Positions 34,126 to 42,600 of a stretch of DNA of 64,000 nt are shown piece after piece (the first letter of the stretch is position 1; each line of letters opens with the position of its first letter). A program made the position numbers and the translations under genes. Origin of the DNA: Kordiimonas lipolytica (GTDB lineage: Bacteria; Pseudomonadota; Alphaproteobacteria; Sphingomonadales; Kordiimonadaceae); the NCBI RefSeq assembly GCF_001550065.1, contig NZ_LRUB01000036.1:248001-312000 (forward strand), in the 5' to 3' direction. A model generated the notes under the pieces. That model was not told the DNA's origin and searched no databases. It saw only the letters and a program-made list of their open reading frames with translations.

Positions 34126-34174
34126 ATGCGGATTTGATTTTCTTTATTTTTTGTCCCGAGATCGATTTTTTGGA

Positions 34175-34198
34175 TCACAAACCAGGCGCCATCGCGTC
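34175..34198 (+). promoter_or_regulatory. Putative reb-sigma promoter, TCACA-N14-GCGTC
   Basis: Exact motif with 14-base spacing, 77 bp before RebB paralog 4. Confidence 0.82.
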
Positions 34199-34274
34199 CA
34201 TTAGGTAAGCAAGGCGGCGGCTTGCTGAACCGAATGAAGTCAGAAAAAAGAGAGCAACTCGAAGGAGAGAAACT

Positions 34275-34604
34275 ATGGCTATGCCAACCCCCGTGAACGG
34301 CCAAATTACTGACGCAGTAACCCAAGCGAACGTCAAGGTGCTCGGTGATGCACCAGCCATGGCGATGGGTTCCATCTTCCAGTCCCTGGCACACTCCACA
34401 GGCATCCTGTATGAAAACGCAGTTGGGTCCCAGCAGCAGCTGGCAGTAGCGGCCCAGGCATCCACCAACCAGGGTGTTATCCAGATTTACAGCATCGATA
34501 CGATGGCTGGCGCTGTGGGCACTTCCAAGATCGCCAACAGCGACACGGCCAGCACAATGATGTCTCTTGTGACAGCGCTGAAGGCTGGTCAGGGCGTTTC
34601 CTAA
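34275..34604 (+). CDS. RebB-family R-body protein, long type (paralog 4)
   Basis: A 109-residue RebB-family subunit, nearly a twin of paralog 3 with identical residues 1-57. The C-terminal end G-Q-G-V-S instead of G-Q-T-A and A-V-A-A-Q-A-S-T in the middle are the main differences. GAAGGAGA precedes the ATG. Own promoter motif and a terminator-like hairpin behind it. Confidence 0.9.
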   Translation: MAMPTPVNGQITDAVTQANVKVLGDAPAMAMGSIFQSLAHSTGILYENAVGSQQQLAVAAQASTNQGVIQIYSIDTMAGAVGTSKIANSDTASTMMSLVTALKAGQGVS

Positions 34605-34704
34605 GCCCGGTGTGGCGCACGGGTCTTCGTGAAGTTGTCGCCCGCATGAGAAGAAACAACCGGCTGGTGCGCCACCGGATATCAAAGTTCCGAGTTCCCC
34701 TGAG

Positions 34705-34737
34705 GCCCTGTCGAGCAATTGCCCGGCAGGGCTTTTT
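34705..34737 (+). terminator. Terminator-like hairpin after RebB paralog 4
   Basis: GCCCTG at 34705-34710 pairs with CAGGGC at 34727-34732 around 16 bases and is followed by TTTTT. It lies about 100 bp after the stop. Confidence 0.6.
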
Positions 34738-34780
34738 GCAGGGGTTGCCTGGCCTCGTCGGATTTTTTTCACTTTTCTGT

Positions 34781-34804
34781 TCACATCGGTGATCCGCCCG
34801 CGTC
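34781..34804 (+). promoter_or_regulatory. Putative reb-sigma promoter, TCACA-N14-GCGTC
   Basis: Exact motif with 14-base spacing, 99 bp before the divergent reb gene at 34903, which starts a three-gene unit (34903-35917). Confidence 0.82.
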
Positions 34805-34902
34805 CAAACCCCAGAAGGATAAAAACTGTTTGGCGGCCTTCGGGTTTCCAGGTCAGTTCAGTGAGGTGCGTCACGAAAACCCCGTTTGGCAGGAGCGAAA
34901 CA

Positions 34903-35208
34903 ATGTCCGATGACCAAAACACAACGAAGAAAAGCAAGGCTACGACGGCAGAGACCGTCACAGAAGCTGTTGCAGCCCTCAATTTGAACAACCTGGCTCT
35001 TGGACCCATCGTGGCGATGGACCAGTCGATGTTTGCACAGTCCCAGGCTCAGGGGATGCTGTTCGCCAACCAGCTGACAGAACAGCAACATACATTTGCG
35101 ACAGGTCACGCCGCCATGATCAAGCTTGCGGCGGAAATCTACGGAATTGAAGAGCAGACGCTGCACATGCCGACGGGCGGAGCCACGGTCAGCAAGACCG
35201 ATGACTGA
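34903..35208 (+). CDS. Divergent RebB-like protein (paralog 5)
   Basis: A 101-residue protein with a polar, Lys/Thr-rich N-terminus of 20 residues, then a RebB-like core: E-A-V-A-A-L-N-L-N-N-L-A-L-G-P-I-V-A-M-D-Q-S-M-F-A-Q-S, Q-Q-H-T-F-A-T-G-H-A-A and A-E-I-Y-G-I-E. It keeps the alternation of a short N-terminal helix and a Gln/Ala-rich central helix. Start at ATG 34903 behind AGGAG. It is probably co-transcribed with paralogs 6 and 7 (35 and 79 bp gaps). Confidence 0.72.
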   Translation: MSDDQNTTKKSKATTAETVTEAVAALNLNNLALGPIVAMDQSMFAQSQAQGMLFANQLTEQQHTFATGHAAMIKLAAEIYGIEEQTLHMPTGGATVSKTDD

Positions 35209-35242
35209 TAGCCAGCCCCTCGCATAGAAAGGATAAGGTGCC

Positions 35243-35608
35243 ATGAGTTCAGAAAACGAAAAGTCACAGCTTAGCGATGATCAGATGATCACCAAAGCGG
35301 AACGGATGGTGACGCTTGAGGCTGCCGCAACCGCGGCGCAGTCCAATATTGCTGTGCTGACCGCAGGGCCGGCGCTTTCGATCGCCCAATCCGGACTGTC
35401 GCTATCGCAGGCCAGCAGTGTGTTGTTTGCCAATATGGTATCGAACCAGCACCAGCAGGCCATCACGAACAGCGTCATTATGGGCAAGGGGCTTACGCAG
35501 CTCCTCAGCAGGCCTGACAAGGGCTCGATCAATGTCGATCTGTCGAGCCTGCTGACATACTTCAAAAATCATCCAGACGATACGAAGGGCGACCTGGTCG
35601 TCTACTAA
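35243..35608 (+). CDS. Divergent RebB-like protein (paralog 6)
   Basis: A 121-residue protein with a charged N-terminus, then E-A-A-A-T-A-A-Q-S-N-I-A-V-L-T-A-G-P-A-L-S-I-A-Q, which aligns with the A-V-T-Q-x-N-V-K-V-L-x-x-A-P-A core of RebB, and S-L-S-Q-A-S-S-V-L-F-A-N-M-V-S-N-Q-H-Q-Q-A as the central helix. The C-terminus is unusual, a D-V-D-L-S-S-L-L-x-Y-F segment ending V-V-Y. No promoter motif in front; operon with paralog 5. Confidence 0.72.
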   Translation: MSSENEKSQLSDDQMITKAERMVTLEAAATAAQSNIAVLTAGPALSIAQSGLSLSQASSVLFANMVSNQHQQAITNSVIMGKGLTQLLSRPDKGSINVDLSSLLTYFKNHPDDTKGDLVVY

Positions 35609-35686
35609 TGAACCCGCGGGCGTCGGTGTGATCCGGCAGACCTGAAGTCAAAGGGCCTGAAAGAATAACAGGGGAGGAACAAGCCA

Positions 35687-35917
35687 ATGCCAGGCAATTC
35701 GGTAAACTCTCAGATCACCGATGCAGTCACCCAGACCAACGTCAAGGTGTTGGGCGAGGCGCCAGCCGAGGCCTTGGGCATGGCTTTCCAAAGCATGTCG
35801 AATGCGATCAGCCTGTCGCTTGAGAACGCGACCCAGACACAGGGCGGCATGCAGCAGATCACCAACGCAAGCACGTCGTCAATCGTGACCATGATTTTGA
35901 AACAGGCGGCAAGCTAA
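35687..35917 (+). CDS. RebB-family R-body protein, short type (paralog 7)
   Basis: A 76-residue RebB-family protein: V-N-S-Q-I-T-D-A-V-T-Q-T-N-V-K-V-L-G-E-A-P then A-E-A-L-G-M-A-F-Q-S-M-S-N-A-I-S-L-S-L-E-N-A and Q-G-G-M-Q-Q-I-T-N-A. It lacks the last 30 residues of the long type. It pairs with paralog 8 (long) as paralog 9 (short) follows, so short and long subunits alternate. GGGGAGG precedes the ATG. Confidence 0.88.
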   Translation: MPGNSVNSQITDAVTQTNVKVLGEAPAEALGMAFQSMSNAISLSLENATQTQGGMQQITNASTSSIVTMILKQAAS

Positions 35918-35936
35918 CAGGGTGCAATTTCTTTGT

Positions 35937-35960
35937 TCACATTCGCCGGACCAGGGCGTC
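35937..35960 (+). promoter_or_regulatory. Putative reb-sigma promoter, TCACA-N14-GCGTC
   Basis: Exact motif with 14-base spacing, 65 bp before RebB paralog 8, which starts a three-gene unit to 37112. Confidence 0.82.
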
Positions 35961-36024
35961 ATGAATGAAGTAAGGATCATTAGCTGGAGACGTTGCCCAG
36001 GCAACGTGGCAAGAGGGAAGAAAG

Positions 36025-36351
36025 ATGGCTATTCCGACATCAGTTAACGGGCAGATAACAGACTCTGTTACCCAGTCGAACGTCGCAACGCTTGCGGCGG
36101 CCCCTTCAATCGCGATGGGTTCGATTTACCAGAGTGCCGCCCACTCCAGTAGCATTCTTTATCAGAATGCAGTGATGCAACAGCAGCAGAATGCCATCTG
36201 TGCCCAGGCCGCCGCGAACCAGGGCGTGATACAGATCTATAGTGCCAACTCAATGGCTGCCGCCGCGGCGGCAAGCAAGGTAGCGCAATCGGATACCGCG
36301 ACAGAGATACTGACCATGCTGGTCGTACTCAAGGCGTTGGGGTCCCTCTAG
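36025..36351 (+). CDS. RebB-family R-body protein, long type (paralog 8)
   Basis: A 108-residue RebB-family subunit, more diverged than paralogs 1-4: Q-I-T-D-S-V-T-Q-S-N-V-A-T-L-A-A-A-P-S-I-A-M-G-S-I-Y-Q-S-A-A-H-S-S-S-I-L-Y and A-N-Q-G-V-I-Q-I-Y-S-A-N-S-M-A. The end T-E-I-L-T-M-L-V-V-L-K-A-L replaces the M-M-S-L-V-x-A-L-K-A of the others. AGGGAAG precedes the ATG. It starts a unit with paralogs 9 and 10 (38 and 60 bp gaps). Confidence 0.88.
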   Translation: MAIPTSVNGQITDSVTQSNVATLAAAPSIAMGSIYQSAAHSSSILYQNAVMQQQQNAICAQAAANQGVIQIYSANSMAAAAAASKVAQSDTATEILTMLVVLKALGSL

Positions 36352-36389
36352 AATAACCCGATAATAACTAGATAAATAGGTTCAGGACC

Positions 36390-36620
36390 ATGGCAGACAA
36401 TACACCAGTAAATTCACAGATTACAGATGCTGTCACCCAGAATAACGTGAAGGTGGTAGCGGAAGCGCCGGCGCAGGCCATGGGGCTTGTCTACCAGACG
36501 ATGGCGCATTCCATCAGTTTGTCCATGCAGAATGCCCAGCAGGCGCAAGGCGGACTGCAGCAGATCGGCAACGCGGTGACGTCTACGGCGATCACCATGA
36601 TCCTTGGGGTGGCCAAGTAA
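36390..36620 (+). CDS. RebB-family R-body protein, short type (paralog 9)
   Basis: A 76-residue short-type RebB protein, close to paralog 7: V-N-S-Q-I-T-D-A-V-T-Q-N-N-V-K-V-V-A-E-A-P-A-Q-A-M-G, M-A-H-S-I-S-L-S-M-Q-N-A-Q-Q-A-Q-G-G-L-Q-Q-I-G-N-A. No own promoter motif. CAGGACC precedes the ATG, a weak ribosome-binding site. Confidence 0.87.
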   Translation: MADNTPVNSQITDAVTQNNVKVVAEAPAQAMGLVYQTMAHSISLSMQNAQQAQGGLQQIGNAVTSTAITMILGVAK

Positions 36621-36680
36621 GCCAAGGGGCAAGAATATCACGGGTCGTCGCGCTGACTGATCACAACCGGGAGCAGGAAA

Positions 36681-37112
36681 ATGGCGGGAAATGAAGGCAA
36701 GAAGAAAAAGGAAGGCGAACCTGAAGCACCGGAAGGCAATTCAGATTCGGTAGATACCAGCGCACTGAACCCGATGATTGTCCAGGCGGTGGACTATACC
36801 AATTCGGTCATCGGCTCATCCGTCAGTGTGGAAGCGAACGGGATCGCGTATCAGAAGGTGGCGCAGGCAACCGCTTTTTCGGTTCAGGATGCCACAGACT
36901 ATCTGCGGAACATGATGGCCATGGCTGGCGCGGCCCAGGGCGTGGCGCTTGAGAAAATGATTGAGGCAGCCGCCATTCCGGACACCACAAAGATAGACGC
37001 ATACCAAACTGTATTGTCCGCGGCGCAGGCTGCTATCACAGCGGCAGAAACGGTCTTCTCAGATGTGGGGTCTGACGCTGGCACAATAGCGAGTGACTAT
37101 CCCAAATCCTGA
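36681..37112 (+). CDS. Divergent RebB-like protein with charged N-terminus (paralog 10)
   Basis: A 143-residue protein. Residues 1-28 are very polar (G-K-K-K-K-E-G-E-P-E-A-P-E), then a RebB-like core M-I-V-Q-A-V-D-Y-T-N-S-V-I-G-S-S-V-S-V and A-F-S-V-Q-D-A-T-D-Y, followed by a longer Ala-rich helical C-terminus. It may be a capping or anchoring subunit rather than a ribbon subunit, judged only from its extensions. Last gene before a strong terminator. Ribosome-binding site CGGGAGCAGG. Confidence 0.72.
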   Translation: MAGNEGKKKKEGEPEAPEGNSDSVDTSALNPMIVQAVDYTNSVIGSSVSVEANGIAYQKVAQATAFSVQDATDYLRNMMAMAGAAQGVALEKMIEAAAIPDTTKIDAYQTVLSAAQAAITAAETVFSDVGSDAGTIASDYPKS

Positions 37113-37151
37113 CACTCAGGGTTGCCTGATCCATCGTTACGCCTGGTAAAG

Positions 37152-37175
37152 CAGCCCGCTATGGGCTGTTTTTTT
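37152..37175 (+). terminator. Rho-independent terminator of the reb cluster
   Basis: CAGCCC-GCTAT-GGGCTG followed by seven T residues, 39 bp after the last reb stop codon. Confidence 0.92.
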
Positions 37176-37348
37176 ATGTCTATGCTTCAAAAACTCTCAG
37201 AATCGTGCATTATCGCAATAGTTGAGTAACTTCTTTTGCGGCAAAAATCTGCTGAAGTTCCAAAAAGCTATATAAAAATAAATTAAACCAATATGTTAAA
37301 TGGATATGGTGTTAGAGGTTCTATGTTTAGAGTGATAAAATTCTAGCT

Positions 37349-37372
37349 TCACGGAACGCAATTACTGCCGTC
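37349..37372 (+). promoter_or_regulatory. Putative reb-sigma promoter before the sigma gene, TCACG-N14-CCGTC
   Basis: Same spacing and CGTC core, with one change in the -35-like element (TCACG). It lies 51 bp before the sigma-factor start, suggesting positive autoregulation. Confidence 0.68.
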
Positions 37373-37423
37373 TTAGTTGTGCTATAACTGAAATAAAACA
37401 CAGCAATTCCGGAGGACGGGAGC

Positions 37424-38530
37424 ATGCGGAGGCACGGAGAGGTGCCCGCTGACGGTAGTCGGCGGGAGCGAGACGCTGCATCAAACAAGGATGACAAAAG
37501 ACTGAACGGCGCAAGAACCGAAGGGGGCGGTGGCGCAAACAGACGAGACAATGTCTATCGGCTTTTCCCGGAGGAGGAGCCCGCAGACAGAATCTCATGG
37601 GAGGAAATGACCAGGGGAGGAACAGGCCGCCAGGGCCCGAGCGACGGGTTCGAGGAAATGCAGGCTGGTTACACAGCAGACCCTGAACCACCAAGCCCTG
37701 AGCGCCAGCCTCCAGACAAAGAAACCGACCCCGGGCAGTCCCGGGCTAACGGATCCCCGCAACCCAACCCGGCGCTGCAGCAGGCGGTTGCAGACCACCC
37801 GATCACCAAGGCACTCGAGGCCCTGTATGGGCCCGGCGGCGCCCCTTCCCCCGTTCAGATTATTGCCGATACCGTCGCTCCCTCGAAAGCCCGAGGTGAT
37901 GCCTGGCCCGTCAAACCATTAGACAGGGACACTGTTCCCGGCGAGGGCATGCCGATCCGGCCGCTGCCCCAAGAACCGGTCGCTGATCCACTTGAACCGG
38001 TCCCTCAGGAAAAACAGGCAGATTTCTGGCAGTTGTGGCTTCAGCACCAGGACCAGCTCAGGAAACAGTGCCTGCATATGATGTCGGGTAATATGGCCGA
38101 CGCGGAGGACGCGCTTTCCAGCGCCATGCTCCGGGCATCGCAGAAGTTTCAGCGCTATTCAGACAGCATCATGAATGAAAAGGCCTGGTTGTCGAAGCTG
38201 GTACATAATGTGTGCATCGACCAGTTCCGGCAACGCAAGCGCACCTATTATCAGGTGTTTGAAGGCGACGCATCGGAACAAGTGGAAGACGCCATGTTCA
38301 CGGGGCCACAGCCGTCACCTGAAGAAGCGGCGCTCAGCAAGGAACAAATTGCCTCGCTGGAGGTGTGCCTGGGGCAACTGTCAAACAATCTACGGGTACC
38401 GCTGATGCTGCGGTGCGTGGAAGGATGGTCCTATCCGGATATCGCGGAGGAGCTGGATCTTCGTGCCGACACAGTCCGCAAGCGCGTGCAGCTGGCAAGG
38501 GACTTCCTGCGCCAAAGGGGCATTCGCTGA
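37424..38530 (+). CDS. ECF-like RNA polymerase sigma factor with long N-terminal extension
   Basis: A 368-residue sigma-70-family protein. Sigma region 2 spans about 205-275 (D-A-E-D-A-L-S-S-A-M-L-R-A, W-L-S-K-L-V-H-N-V-C-I-D-Q-F-R-Q-R-K-R), and region 4 about 305-368 with the helix-turn-helix G-W-S-Y-P-D-I-A-E-E-L-D-L-R-A-D-T-V-R-K-R. Regions 1 and 3 are absent, as in ECF factors. Unusually, residues 1-200 form a polar, Pro/Glu/Gly-rich extension of unknown fold. No anti-sigma gene is adjacent, so the extension may regulate activity. GGAGG precedes the ATG. It most likely reads the TCACA-N14-NCGTC promoters around it. Confidence 0.88.
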   Translation: MRRHGEVPADGSRRERDAASNKDDKRLNGARTEGGGGANRRDNVYRLFPEEEPADRISWEEMTRGGTGRQGPSDGFEEMQAGYTADPEPPSPERQPPDKETDPGQSRANGSPQPNPALQQAVADHPITKALEALYGPGGAPSPVQIIADTVAPSKARGDAWPVKPLDRDTVPGEGMPIRPLPQEPVADPLEPVPQEKQADFWQLWLQHQDQLRKQCLHMMSGNMADAEDALSSAMLRASQKFQRYSDSIMNEKAWLSKLVHNVCIDQFRQRKRTYYQVFEGDASEQVEDAMFTGPQPSPEEAALSKEQIASLEVCLGQLSNNLRVPLMLRCVEGWSYPDIAEELDLRADTVRKRVQLARDFLRQRGIR

Positions 38531-38706
38531 CGTTTCCTTTTGCTAGTTTCCAGCCAGGGAAAGGTGGTGGTCGGACCGGCTGCCGCCTTTTCTGTTGCTT
38601 GGTCAGGTTGATGGAGTTGGTGGGCGGACAAGTCCATAAGGAAAAGGCGGCCAGGCATTTCCGGCCGCCTTTCAGGCTTTGTGACTTTCTAAGGGCGAGC
38701 GCTGTA

Positions 38707-39639
38707 TCAGGTCTTGATTGATTGCTCGCTTGGAATCCATAGGGCTTCCGAGCGAAGCGTGCCTAACTGTGAAACAACAAACAGGTTTTCCGGCTCTTCG
38801 AGTGTGCCGAACAGCTTGAAGGGGTCGAAATCGAAATTGAACACCTTGTTCTTGCTGGCGTTCGGATAGAAGTCTTTGTCTCGATACCAGAACAGGCGGC
38901 GTGACCGTTGGGTAAAGCCAGCCAGTATCAATACCGGAGTGCCGCCCTCGATGGGGATGGGGGGATTGGTGAACACATTTTTCGGCAGGGTAGCGTAGAT
39001 GCGGTTCCCGGCCTCTGCCAGCGGCCCGTCCATCCTGATCTCGCCGTCCTGGGGTGCCGGCGAATGGCTGGAGCTCTGTGTGGTCACAAGACCGCTTGTG
39101 GTGACTTCTGTCGGCACCGGCGGGCTGGTCAGTCGGGTGCTGTTGGTCACTACCTGGACCGCCTGAACAGGGGTGATCAGGTCATCGATCCACAGGGTTA
39201 CGCCGTATAGGCCATCCTCAGGCGGCAGGTTCAAGAGCCGCGCCAGGTCCAGGTTGAACCAGCTGTTGGTGAAAGACTGGTTGTTGGCAGGCTGGCCCGC
39301 GTTGACTTCAACATCGCTCAGATAAAGTTCCACATCCAGGCGCAGGCTGGCGTCGCTGTGGCTGGCCGGGCTGAAATAGACCTGGCCCGTCAGAAGGTTG
39401 GTGGCCATCACGTTGATCGGCGCCGGCATCTGGCCGCCATAAAGTTCGATATAGGGCCAGCCCAGGTTATAGCCTGCGAACATGGCGGTGGTGTTGCCGC
39501 CCGCGCTCGTGGCTTCCTGACAGTTGAACTGCATGTGCGGGCTTGTGGGGCTGGGTTCGATCGTTGGCGAACAACCTTCTACAAAATCGTACCACACTTC
39601 GTCAGGCGCATTTGGCTTGCTGCTGGTGCTATCAGTCAT
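38707..39639 (-). CDS. Unknown 310-residue protein paired with the giant metalloprotease
   Basis: No family recognised. It has no signal peptide or membrane helix. The N-terminus P-D-E-V-W-Y-D matches P-D-E-I-W-F-D in the upstream 1352-residue protein, so the two share an entry domain. The rest is strand-rich with W-F-N-L-D-L-A-R-L-L-N-L-P, L-W-I-D-D-L-I and a C-terminal F-W-Y-R-D-K-D-F-Y-P-N segment. It begins 40 bp after the metalloprotease stop behind AAGGA, and thus shares its transcript, which starts at the reb-sigma motif near 43840. Confidence 0.72.
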   Translation of the reverse strand: MTDSTSSKPNAPDEVWYDFVEGCSPTIEPSPTSPHMQFNCQEATSAGGNTTAMFAGYNLGWPYIELYGGQMPAPINVMATNLLTGQVYFSPASHSDASLRLDVELYLSDVEVNAGQPANNQSFTNSWFNLDLARLLNLPPEDGLYGVTLWIDDLITPVQAVQVVTNSTRLTSPPVPTEVTTSGLVTTQSSSHSPAPQDGEIRMDGPLAEAGNRIYATLPKNVFTNPPIPIEGGTPVLILAGFTQRSRRLFWYRDKDFYPNASKNKVFNFDFDPFKLFGTLEEPENLFVVSQLGTLRSEALWIPSEQSIKT

Positions 39640-39679
39640 GGACTTTTCCTTCGCGTGTGCCGCCAGGCGGCATCATACA

Positions 39680-42600
39680 TCAATATTTGTTGAGGGCGCT
39701 GGTGTTCGCCAGTGCATATTCGCGCCCGAAAACGGATTTCTTGCAGGTGTTGCAAACCTTGGTGATTGGCGGTTTTACCGTCATGTCAAACATCAGGCAG
39801 TCCACCTTGGCGCGGACATTGTGGTTGTCCACCAGGTCAGCGAAGTTCGTGAAGCCGCACATGCAGTGGGGCCCCTGGCCAATGCCCACAGCGATATTCT
39901 TCAGCGTGGTGAGATCGGTATCCAGGTAATAGGTTTTGTCTGACGTGCCCTGATACCAGTATTTGTTACCGGTTTGCGCAGCCGTGGGTAAATAGAGGGG
40001 AGTCAGCCCAAGGAAGTGGCCCACTTCATGGGCCGCGGTGGAATAGACTTCATCCCCTGCGGACGGTCCCAACTGTTCCGCATAGCGGCAGGCTGTCATG
40101 ACGGCCGGTTCCTTGTTCACAGACAGGCCGCAGATGATCTGCAAGTCGATCAAAGTGATCTTGACCCAGAGGTCTTTGATGTTTTCACCGTGCTTGTTCA
40201 CATTCTGCAGGTCAATTTCCAGGTTATAGCTGCCGTCTGCATTGTCCGTCAGCTTCACCTTGTTGTCGGGGATGTTTTCGGTCCAGCGGTGAATGAATCC
40301 CAGGGAATATTTCTGCAGCGTGGCGGAGCCGGGCACCATGAAGCGGCTGCTGGTTGACGTGTCGAAGCGCCGTTTGCCAAGGCTTGCAACAAATTTGTTG
40401 CCGTTGACCACGGGCTTTGAAAACCATTGCTCGCGCTGAGTGGTGGCCCATGCCACATGCTCGATGAACATCAGGTTGAAGGCCCGGTCTGTATAGTCCG
40501 GCAGCGATCCATCGAGGATACGGGCGTCGATCCAGTCAGAATACTGCGGGGTACGGGGGCTTTTGCTGGTGTAAAGCGCTGGCACATTGTCCACTTCCGT
40601 TACATCGGGGCTGGTTGCCAGTTCCAGGAAGCTTTCGGCAAAGGTGTTCTGAAGCTTGCCGCGATTGAACAGGTCTGAATAGTTGTCTTGATACGACAGG
40701 ACATCGTGGCGCTTCATGGCAGCCACACTATAGTTGATCTTGCGCCACGCCGTGACAGGTTTGGTCTTGTAGCTTACAGGGGCCTTGGTGGCGTCAGCCC
40801 CAAAGGTTGCGGCGCCGGTTGCCGCGTCGTCCGTAAGGAAAGAAACCCCGGTGAACTTGAGGCCACCATACCGGCCGATCTTCAGCCGGGTTGATGCCTT
40901 GCCGCTGCTGTTGGTTGAGGCGGGCAGGTGGGTATCGAGCTTCATGGATTTGGTTGCCGCGGGTATATCGCTGGCGTTGCCGGGGTCGGCCCACAGCATG
41001 AAATCGATTCCAATTCCTTTGACGGCCGGTTCAGTGGTGGCTGTGACCAGCATGTTCTGACCGGTTTTGGCCTCGTCCTGGTTGGTGTTGGCCGTTTGGC
41101 TGAAGTCTATCGGCTGGTTGGTATATTGACGCCAATTGTCGATATTGGGGGTGAGGCTGGCAATCTTGACCACTGTTGCAGCTGCCCAGTCCCCGTTTCT
41201 AGCCGGCTTGATGCTGTCAGGCGCGCCCTGGAAGGCGGCGTCATCCTTGTCCTTGCGGTCCATGCCAAGCGACAGGTGAATGTCGCGGGCCTGTGTGCTT
41301 GGGTCTGATCCGTCAGATTGCAGCCAATAGGTTTTGTCCGACCCCAGGTCAGACTTTTTCAGCGTCAGCGGCTGGCCTTTTTTGCTGACAATCCTGCCGT
41401 TGGTTGCAGCGTCCCAAACCGACGCCTTGTCGCTTGAGACATCCAGCGAAATGACATGCTCCCCGGCGTCACCAGGCCAGGTGTCTGTCGCCACCTTGCT
41501 GACGACCAGTTTTGCCCGGCCAAACAGCGTGCTGTCCTGCAGGGGCAGGAAACGCCCGGTCTGCCATTTGGCTCTGTCGGTCATTGCCACAGCCTTGATC
41601 GGCGATTGGGTGCCGTCGTCACGGAAGACCTGTAGCGTCAGGGCTATCACGCCCAACTGCTTGGTTACCGGGTCTTTGACGACGAAAGGTGGCTTTGTTC
41701 CCAGGTCGCTAGGGGGCTTTGCCAGCGACAGGGTCAGGCTGGTCTTGCCCGTTTTTGCGCCGGAAAGGTAGTAGGTCTTGTCTTTTTTCAACAGGTCGGC
41801 GTTCGGGATGGTTGCCTTGTTGCCGACAAATTGTATCTCGTCTGTGCAGTCCTTGTCGCGGAAGATACGGATGCCCGCATTGTCGCGTGCCAGCGTGCCG
41901 TCGCCTTGATAGCCGATCTGCGTGTCTGACTGGGTGCAATAGAAATGCGCCAGGGTCGGGCTGGTGGCGTTTTTCTTGTCGCCGTCGTCGAAGCCGCGGG
42001 ATTGCAGAACCAGATCATAGTCTGTTTCAATCACCGGGGTTACGGTGTTGGTTTTCTCAACCACAAGGGGTGGTTCGCCCACCTCATTGATAGTCGCCAA
42101 CTGGCTGGAAGGGTTGGTGACGATATAAGGGTCACTCGCCTCTGCGGGGGTGAGCTTCAGCGATACCGTGTCCTCTGGCACCGTGTCGCCAAGCCATTGA
42201 ACCGTATATTCATTTTTGGTGTTGGTGATGGCCTCGTTTGAAAGAGTCACGGACAGGTTATTGCCGGAAAAGAGCGGCCGTTTGTCACTTTTGTAGACGC
42301 CCAGAAGTTTGTCTGAGCGGGTTAGGGTCGCGGTGCCCGTGAAATTGCCGCCGCCGCTGGTTTTCTGGGTAATATAGGCGCGCACCGGCGTGCCGTCGCC
42401 TGCCTGGCTTTCCGGCAGAATGCGGATCGCGGTGGATTGCCAGTCCACGTGCGAGACCACCTCGGTGATCTCTTTGATGGTCAGCTTGGTGCTGACCGGC
42501 TTCTGCACCAGGATTGCGGGCTGGCAATCGTTCACCAGTTCGAATGTCAGCTCGGTTTCGCCGCTGGCGCTCCCCTTGATGTAGAAGGGTGTCTCACCTG

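Larger units (their letters stand above)
37113..37423 (+). other. 311-bp AT-rich gap before the sigma-factor gene
   Basis: No gene seen. It contains the terminator of the last reb gene (37152-37175), an AT-rich stretch of about 160 bp and the reb-sigma promoter motif at 37349-37372 in front of the sigma gene. Confidence 0.6.

Noticed and set aside
33720..35009. 429-residue minus-strand frame across three reb genes
   Set aside because: Antisense to three paralogs with good starts, promoters and terminators; it is a by-product of repeated codon patterns in the paralogs.
35600..35624. A GCGTC word before RebB paralog 7 as a further promoter
   Set aside because: At the 14-base spacing the upstream word reads TCTAC, not TCACA, so it fails the motif; the gene is better explained as part of the unit starting at 34781.
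32504..37112. A CRISPR-like or phage-tail explanation for the tandem array
   Set aside because: The repeated units are full genes with ribosome-binding sites and RebB-family motifs; there are no short direct repeats with unique spacers, and no phage structural genes nearby.
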